A stretch of DNA of 64,000 bases from Musa acuminata AAA Group (taxonomy: Eukaryota > Streptophyta > Magnoliopsida > Zingiberales > Musaceae): assembly GCF_036884655.1 (NCBI RefSeq), contig NC_088359.1, forward strand, positions 14,489,501-14,553,500. Reading direction: 5' to 3'. Made by a program: the position numbers and the translations under genes. Positions within the stretch are counted from its first letter, which is position 1; each line of letters starts with the position of its first letter. Shown piece by piece: positions 59,790 to 64,000 of this stretch. The notes under the pieces were generated by a model. It was not told the DNA's origin and made no database searches. It saw only the letters and a list, made by a program, of their open reading frames with translations.

Positions 59790-59796
59790 CTCTCTT

Positions 59797-60240
59797 CTCT
59801 TAACCTAGGGCAGCTGACAATAGAACTCCACTTTATAGGAATTGAGCACCCTTTCCTTGCGCGCAGATCAATTGAACTTTAGCTGATTCACTTCTGTTTC
59901 TTGTTGGGCCCCAAAACGGTACTTGCGCTAATAGAACTACTTAAAGTAAGCCTATATCTGGTGCTCAATAGACTCAATTGAATTAAGAAACTGACCCCGA
60001 GTAAACTCGCAAACCGGGAGACTCTCATTCAGTACAAGGAGCGGCCCGCTCACGTTAGCGCAAGGCAAGAAAAGAGTACTCTTGTTAAGGCTGTTAAGGC
60101 GGGGGGGAGGCTGCCAATAAATCCGATTTGCTTAAAGCAACGAAACCACTCAATTATGACTTTATAGCACATGGTATGGAAATAATAGGATCTAGTAAAT
60201 ACACTCAAAACCCTAATTCTTCCCCGACCTCACCTCTCCT
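59797..60240. other. Filler between elements G and H
   Basis: No gene supported. The right part (60110-60240) may belong to the LTR of H if its end lies further left than I place it. Confidence 0.4.
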
Positions 60241-60678
60241 TGTTAGAACCCTTGCAGATTCTAAACTTGGGGTTGATCTCTTTAGGGGATCGGCCTCCTT
60301 GGAACTCTATAGGGGTTCCTCCCTCCAAGTTGCTGCTCAAAGGCTGCAGAAAAGATTCATCTATTGCTTGAGAAAAGAGGAGGAATACATGGCTATTTAT
60401 AGGGCTTCTAAACCCTAACTCCTAATAGGACTCCTACTTAAGACTCTTACTTCTAACCAACTCCTAATAGGACTCCTACTCAAGACTCCTATTCCCTTAC
60501 AACTCCTAATTCTTCTATAAGAAAAAACCTCCTACATGAATGCCCCTCTCAATTAGGACTCTCCTAGCTAGAGTCCTAACAGAATGTCCCTCTCAATTAG
60601 GACTCTCCTAGCTAGAGTCCTAACAGTTTTACATGAATGTCCCTCTCAATTAGGACTCTCCAAGCTAGAGTCCTAACA
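60241..60678 (-). repeat. 3' LTR of element H
   Basis: The right end is firm: CCTAACA at 60678, next to a purine-rich tract. The left end at 60241 (TGTTAGAACC) is chosen because it mirrors that terminus; an end further left cannot be excluded. TATA-like TATAAATA (minus) at 60394-60401. Confidence 0.6.
60538..60678. repeat. Three 44-bp repeats at the LTR terminus of H
   Basis: Copies at 60538-60581, 60582-60625 and 60635-60678, each ending GAGTCCTAACA. Each contains an inverted repeat (AGGACTC and GAGTCCT arms), so each can fold into a hairpin. The outermost copy forms the LTR end. Confidence 0.92.
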
Positions 60679-60695
60679 GACCCGCCCTCTTCAAA
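60679..60695 (-). other. Polypurine tract of element H
   Basis: Minus strand TTTGAAGAGGGCGGGTC directly before the LTR start and directly after the pol stop codon. Confidence 0.65.
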
Positions 60696-63600
60696 TCAGC
60701 CTTGTCCTCGAGGCTGATGATTCGTGAATTCTGGGAATTTGATCTTCAAGTCATCATAGTTCTCCCAAGTGGCATCTTCTATTGGTAGGTTCGCCCACTG
60801 TATTAGCACTTCATTAGTGGGTCGTCGTCGTCGAGTCATGATCCGTCGATCAACAATGGCACTTGGCAGGGTCTGGAGTTCTCTTTGGGTAGTCATATTT
60901 GGTGGGTGGCTTTGGGCTGTCTTCAAGCACCTATTTAAAACTTCCGTCTGGCCATCGATTTTTGGGTGATATGCCATACTCCTTTTTAATTTAGTACCCT
61001 GCATATGGAATAACTTTGTCCAAAATCTGCTCGTGAAGATGCAAGTAGAATTTATCGTAAGCACAATACGTCCCTTATAGTGTAATTCTTTTGAGTCCCA
61101 ATTGTAATGAGCCATGGGGCTTGGTGCTTCCTCCAATTTTTTTATAATCTTACTAGTCTCTGAATCTTCCTGCCATTCCATCTTAATATCCTTAAGAAAG
61201 TCGCTGGTTGGAAGTAAAACGACCGAAAATTCAGCTTGCTCAGGTAGCCATTTTTGCTGCTTGGGGGATGATATCTTCTGCTCCAAGAGATATTTTCGGC
61301 TTTTATGGTCGGTCTTGATTTGAAAGTATCGCCTGATCAAGTACAATCTCCACCTCGTTGCTGCGCGCACAATGGCGAGCATCTCCTTATCATATGTTGA
61401 CTTATTTTGATAGGAGGGAGATAATGCCTTGCTAGTGTATGCGAGTGGTCGACCATCTTGCATGAGAATGACTCCAATTCTGACTCCAGATGTGTCGGCC
61501 TCAATAATGAAGGGTCGGTTGAAATCTGGTAGTGTTAGCACCGGCGTCGTCGTCATGGCTGCCTTAAGTTTGTCAAAGGTAGCGGAGGCTCTGTCCAACC
61601 ATTGGAAGACTTCTTTTTCTAGTAAGGTAGTAAGTGGTGCACTGATCTTTCCATAGTTTTTCACGAACTTGCGGTAGTAGCCTATTAAACCCAGAAAGCC
61701 ATGTAGCAATTTTATGTTTCTCGAGGTCGGCCAGTTTTGCATTGCTCCAATTTTGAAGGGGTCCACTGCCACACCTTCCTCTGATATGATATGCCCAAGA
61801 TATTCCACCTTTTGTTGCAGAAAGCAAAAATTCGTGGTTGTTGTGTGTTCAAAAGGTGGTTTTCCGTATGTCTTCTTCGCATGCTCGTATTTGATGATAC
61901 CCGGATCAAAGGTCCAGCTTTGTAAAGATTTGTGCTCCCTTTCATCTAGCAATTCATCTACTATTGGAATAAAGTATTTGTCCTTGATGATTATGCCATT
62001 GAGAGCTCGGTAATCAACACATATTCGCCTTGTTCCGTCCTTCTTACGTACAAGTAGCACCGGCGAAGAGTAGAGGTTGCAACTTGGCCGAATAACTCCT
62101 ATTTCGAGCATCTCTTTTATAATCCTTTCTATTTCATCCTTCTGGAGATGTGGATACTGATATGGCTGAGCATTTTCTGAAGATTTGCCTGGAAGAATCA
62201 TTATACAATGATCATGCCGACAGGTAAGAGGTAGGTTGCGCGGTTCGTCAAATATATTTGAAAATTCAGCAAGCAAAGGAAGTAGATTTGGATCTTCAAA
62301 TTCTGTTGGCTCTCCCTTAGTTTGCTGCTCAAGTTGTACCAAAAAGCCGCTGCATGCTTTATGCAAAACATTCTCCATTTGTTGTGTGCAAATCGTTGTT
62401 ATGTCGCCCCCACGTTTCCCGTGCAATGTCACCTGTTTCTCCTTACTGTAAAATTTCATAATTAGTTTCATAAAATTCCAAGAAATATCATCTAATGTCG
62501 TCAACCATTTAATTCTGAGTATGGCCTCATGATTGTTAAGAGGGAGAAGAAAGAAATCTGCAATTATCTCTTGGTCCTGCAGCAATAGTTTCTCCTGCAA
62601 GCGCCTATGATCACAATTCAAAATCCGTCCGTCGATGACCTTAACATCAAACCTGCAGCGATTCTCGATAGGTAATGATATCCGAACAACAAGCTTACTA
62701 TTTAGGAAGTTAGTAGTACTGCCCGTGTCGATGAGAACAGTGATTGGTTGTTGTTTGAGAAGGCCTCCAATTTTCATCGTTTGCGGGTTTGAGTAGTCAG
62801 CTAGTGTATGTACCGTAACTTCGGTCGGTTGTGGCTCTTCTTCTGCATCTTCTTCTTCATGTTCAAGGCTCTCTTTTGGATGTTCAATGACCTCTTCTTC
62901 TATCGGTTCAATCATAAGAAGTCCCCTTTTACGACAGCGATGCTCACGGCTCCACGGCTCGTCACAATGCCAACATAACCCCTTCGCATATCGCTCCCGA
63001 AGCTCTTCTCTTGTTAACCTATTTGGTGTAGGGACTTGGTCGACAGTAGGGGGGGCTAAGGGCTTCAATATTACTGGTTGAGGAGAGACCCTAGTCCTCC
63101 GAGCTTCATGGTTCAATTGCTCCTCTTGATGTCGTGCGAAAGAGATGGCTGCCATAAGCGTATACGGTTGTCGCGCTTTAACTTCTCCTCGGATCTCCGG
63201 CTTCAAGCCCTCAATGAAGGTCCTCAATAGCTGTTTTTGAGACCAATCATGAGTTTGATCAGATAACCTTTCAAACCTGGTTTGGTACTCCTGAATGGTG
63301 GAGGTTTGTTGGATCTTTGCTAGTTGTTCGTCAATATTCTCGTAATCGGTTGGTCTGAAGCGAATCAGCAGTCCTTCTTTGAATTGTCGCCATGAAAGGA
63401 CTCCATAAGTATGTTCAAACCAGTCAAACCACTGTATAGCATCCCCTTCAAGATGTATAGCTGCAATTTTCACCATAGATACATCCGCGGTTTTGTGGTA
63501 CCGAAAATATCGCTCCGCGCGCGAGATCCAACCAATCGGGTCTCCTTCTTCCCATCTAGGAAAGTCCACTCTCATGCATGGATAGTTGGGGTTGGTCATA

Positions 63601-63875
63601 GAGCCTACCCTCCCTTGGAAGTCATCTCTTCGGGCTTGGTGTGATTGGGCAAAGCTCTCTCCTTGATATGATTTCTTCGGGCTTTGTGGTCGGCCCAATC
63701 TGAGTTCGGCAAAGAGCGTCCGAATCTTATCCTCCATTCGCGCCTCCAAGGCTTCGAATTTAGCATTGATTGCCTCCTTAGATACCATAGTATATGGCCC
63801 CAAATCAATGATGTTAAGATCTCTCTTTTGCTGTTGGGTTAAAGGCATGTATAGGTTGAGAGAAGTGATGGTCAA
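60696..63875 (-). pseudogene. gag-pol: Chromovirus gag-pol with RT and integrase deletions (element H)
   Basis: Open for 1059 codons but internally deleted. Gag with WISRAERYFRYHKTADVSMV, zinc motif CWHCDEPWSREHRC (about residues 299-313), protease VLIDTGSTTNF (about 376), and RT start (SPVLLVRKKDGTRRICVDYR, about 600). Around 61830-61930 the reading is in the wrong frame. In the neighbouring frame KLDL, stop, SGYHQIR and EEDIRKTTF are visible with two TGA codons that fit CGA. The sequence then jumps to QQKVEYLGHIISEEGV, so the catalytic FFDD/YVDD box is deleted. RNase H (FIIEADTSG, TDHKSRKYLLEQ) is present. Of integrase only the part around YHPKIDGQTEVLNRCLKT remains, followed by a chromodomain (EVLIQWANLPIEDATWENYD, about 1020-1040). 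A later ATG at about 63788 (MVSKEAINAKFEALEARMED) is an alternative start. The long frame survives by chance compensation. Confidence 0.82.
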
Positions 63876-64000
63876 AAGTGTTGGTGGATTGGTGGATGTA
63901 GGCTGCGGTTTAGGCTTATTTTGTGGCTGTTTTGGGTACAGTTTGAGGGTGTGATTTGGTAGAGTTTTAGGGCTGTGGATGAAAGTTTTGGATCTATGAT

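Larger units (their letters stand above)
51492..59796 (-). mobile_element. Copia element G, decayed, 5' LTR truncated
   Basis: Minus-strand element from 51497 to about 59789. The 3' LTR is 51497-52991 and the 5' LTR 58534-59789. CTCTT precedes it (51492-51496) and also occurs at 59792-59796, two bases past the end of LTR homology. This may be the target duplication, but it lies in a CT-rich run, so I hold it loosely. The 5' LTR lacks about 130 bases of its outer end and about 110 bases internally. A leader of 1.7 kb precedes gag. Gag-pol has stops, frameshifts and a deletion. It is the most decayed of the complete-looking elements. Confidence 0.85.
60241..64000 (-). mobile_element. Ty3/gypsy chromodomain element H, cut by the right edge
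   Basis: Minus-strand element: 3' LTR on the left, then gag-pol, with the 5' LTR beyond 64000. The chromodomain-like C-terminus of pol and the CWHC-type zinc motif mark a chromovirus. Internal deletions remove the RT core and most of integrase, so the element is non-autonomous. The target duplication cannot be checked. Confidence 0.82.

Noticed and set aside
60182..60240. Extension of the element H LTR further left
   Set aside because: Without the 5' LTR the true end cannot be fixed; the TGTTAG at 60241 mirrors the other terminus and is the simpler choice.

Overview
The window is plant nuclear DNA, about two thirds of it LTR retrotransposons. I see no host gene, tRNA, rRNA or CRISPR array that I can support. 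Seven LTR elements lie side by side, not nested, in AT-leaning 'filler' DNA. Angiosperm origin is inferred from the element types: Ty1/copia elements with initiator-Met-type primer sites, a Tat-lineage Ty3/gypsy element with a second RNase H and an antisense gene, a chromodomain Ty3/gypsy element, and a plant L1-like LINE remnant. The GC-rich Tat element leans towards a monocot, but I cannot name the species.

Layout: (A) copia element, minus strand, cut by the left edge (1-1015; LTR 590-1015 and an open gag). (C) copia, minus strand, 15703-19374, perfect TSD TAATC, 341-bp LTRs, one intact 991-codon frame with gag, protease and integrase but most of RT and all RNase H missing. (B) copia, plus strand, 20378-24070, 446-bp LTRs, same family as A, also without RT. 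(D) Tat-lineage gypsy, plus strand, 24324-34420, TSD GGATA, gag-pol with seven in-frame stops, a three-exon antisense gene and a 64-bp tandem array before the 3' LTR. (F) SIRE/Maximus-like copia, minus strand, 40964-50294, TSD GCAAA, near full length with three stops and an extra env-position ORF. (G) copia, minus strand, 51497 to about 59789, a truncated 5' LTR, a 1.7-kb leader and a badly broken gag-pol. (H) chromodomain gypsy, minus strand, about 60241 to beyond the right edge, with RT core and most of integrase deleted.

The filler (1016-15702, 19375-20377, 24071-24323, 34421-40963, 50295-51496, 59790-60240) is dense in stop codons. It carries several short tandem arrays (25, 37, 42, 57 and 76 bp), a short exact dispersed repeat and one LINE fragment. 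Its texture resembles plant mitochondrial intergenic DNA. With clean target-site duplications around four of the LTR elements, a nuclear block of organelle-derived DNA hit by retrotransposons is my working hypothesis; it rests on appearance, not on an alignment.

How the parts work together: none of the elements looks autonomous. D and F carry all enzyme domains but are interrupted only by nonsense codons of the C-to-T type (Gln or Trp codons turned to stops), as expected of methylated, silenced copies. A may be intact but leaves the window. C, B and H kept gag and parts of pol but lost the reverse transcriptase core, so any mobility would have depended on enzymes from other copies. The most unusual coding feature is the antisense gene in D, which has its own TATA-like box, two canonical introns that restore one frame of about 658 codons, and a poly(A) signal.
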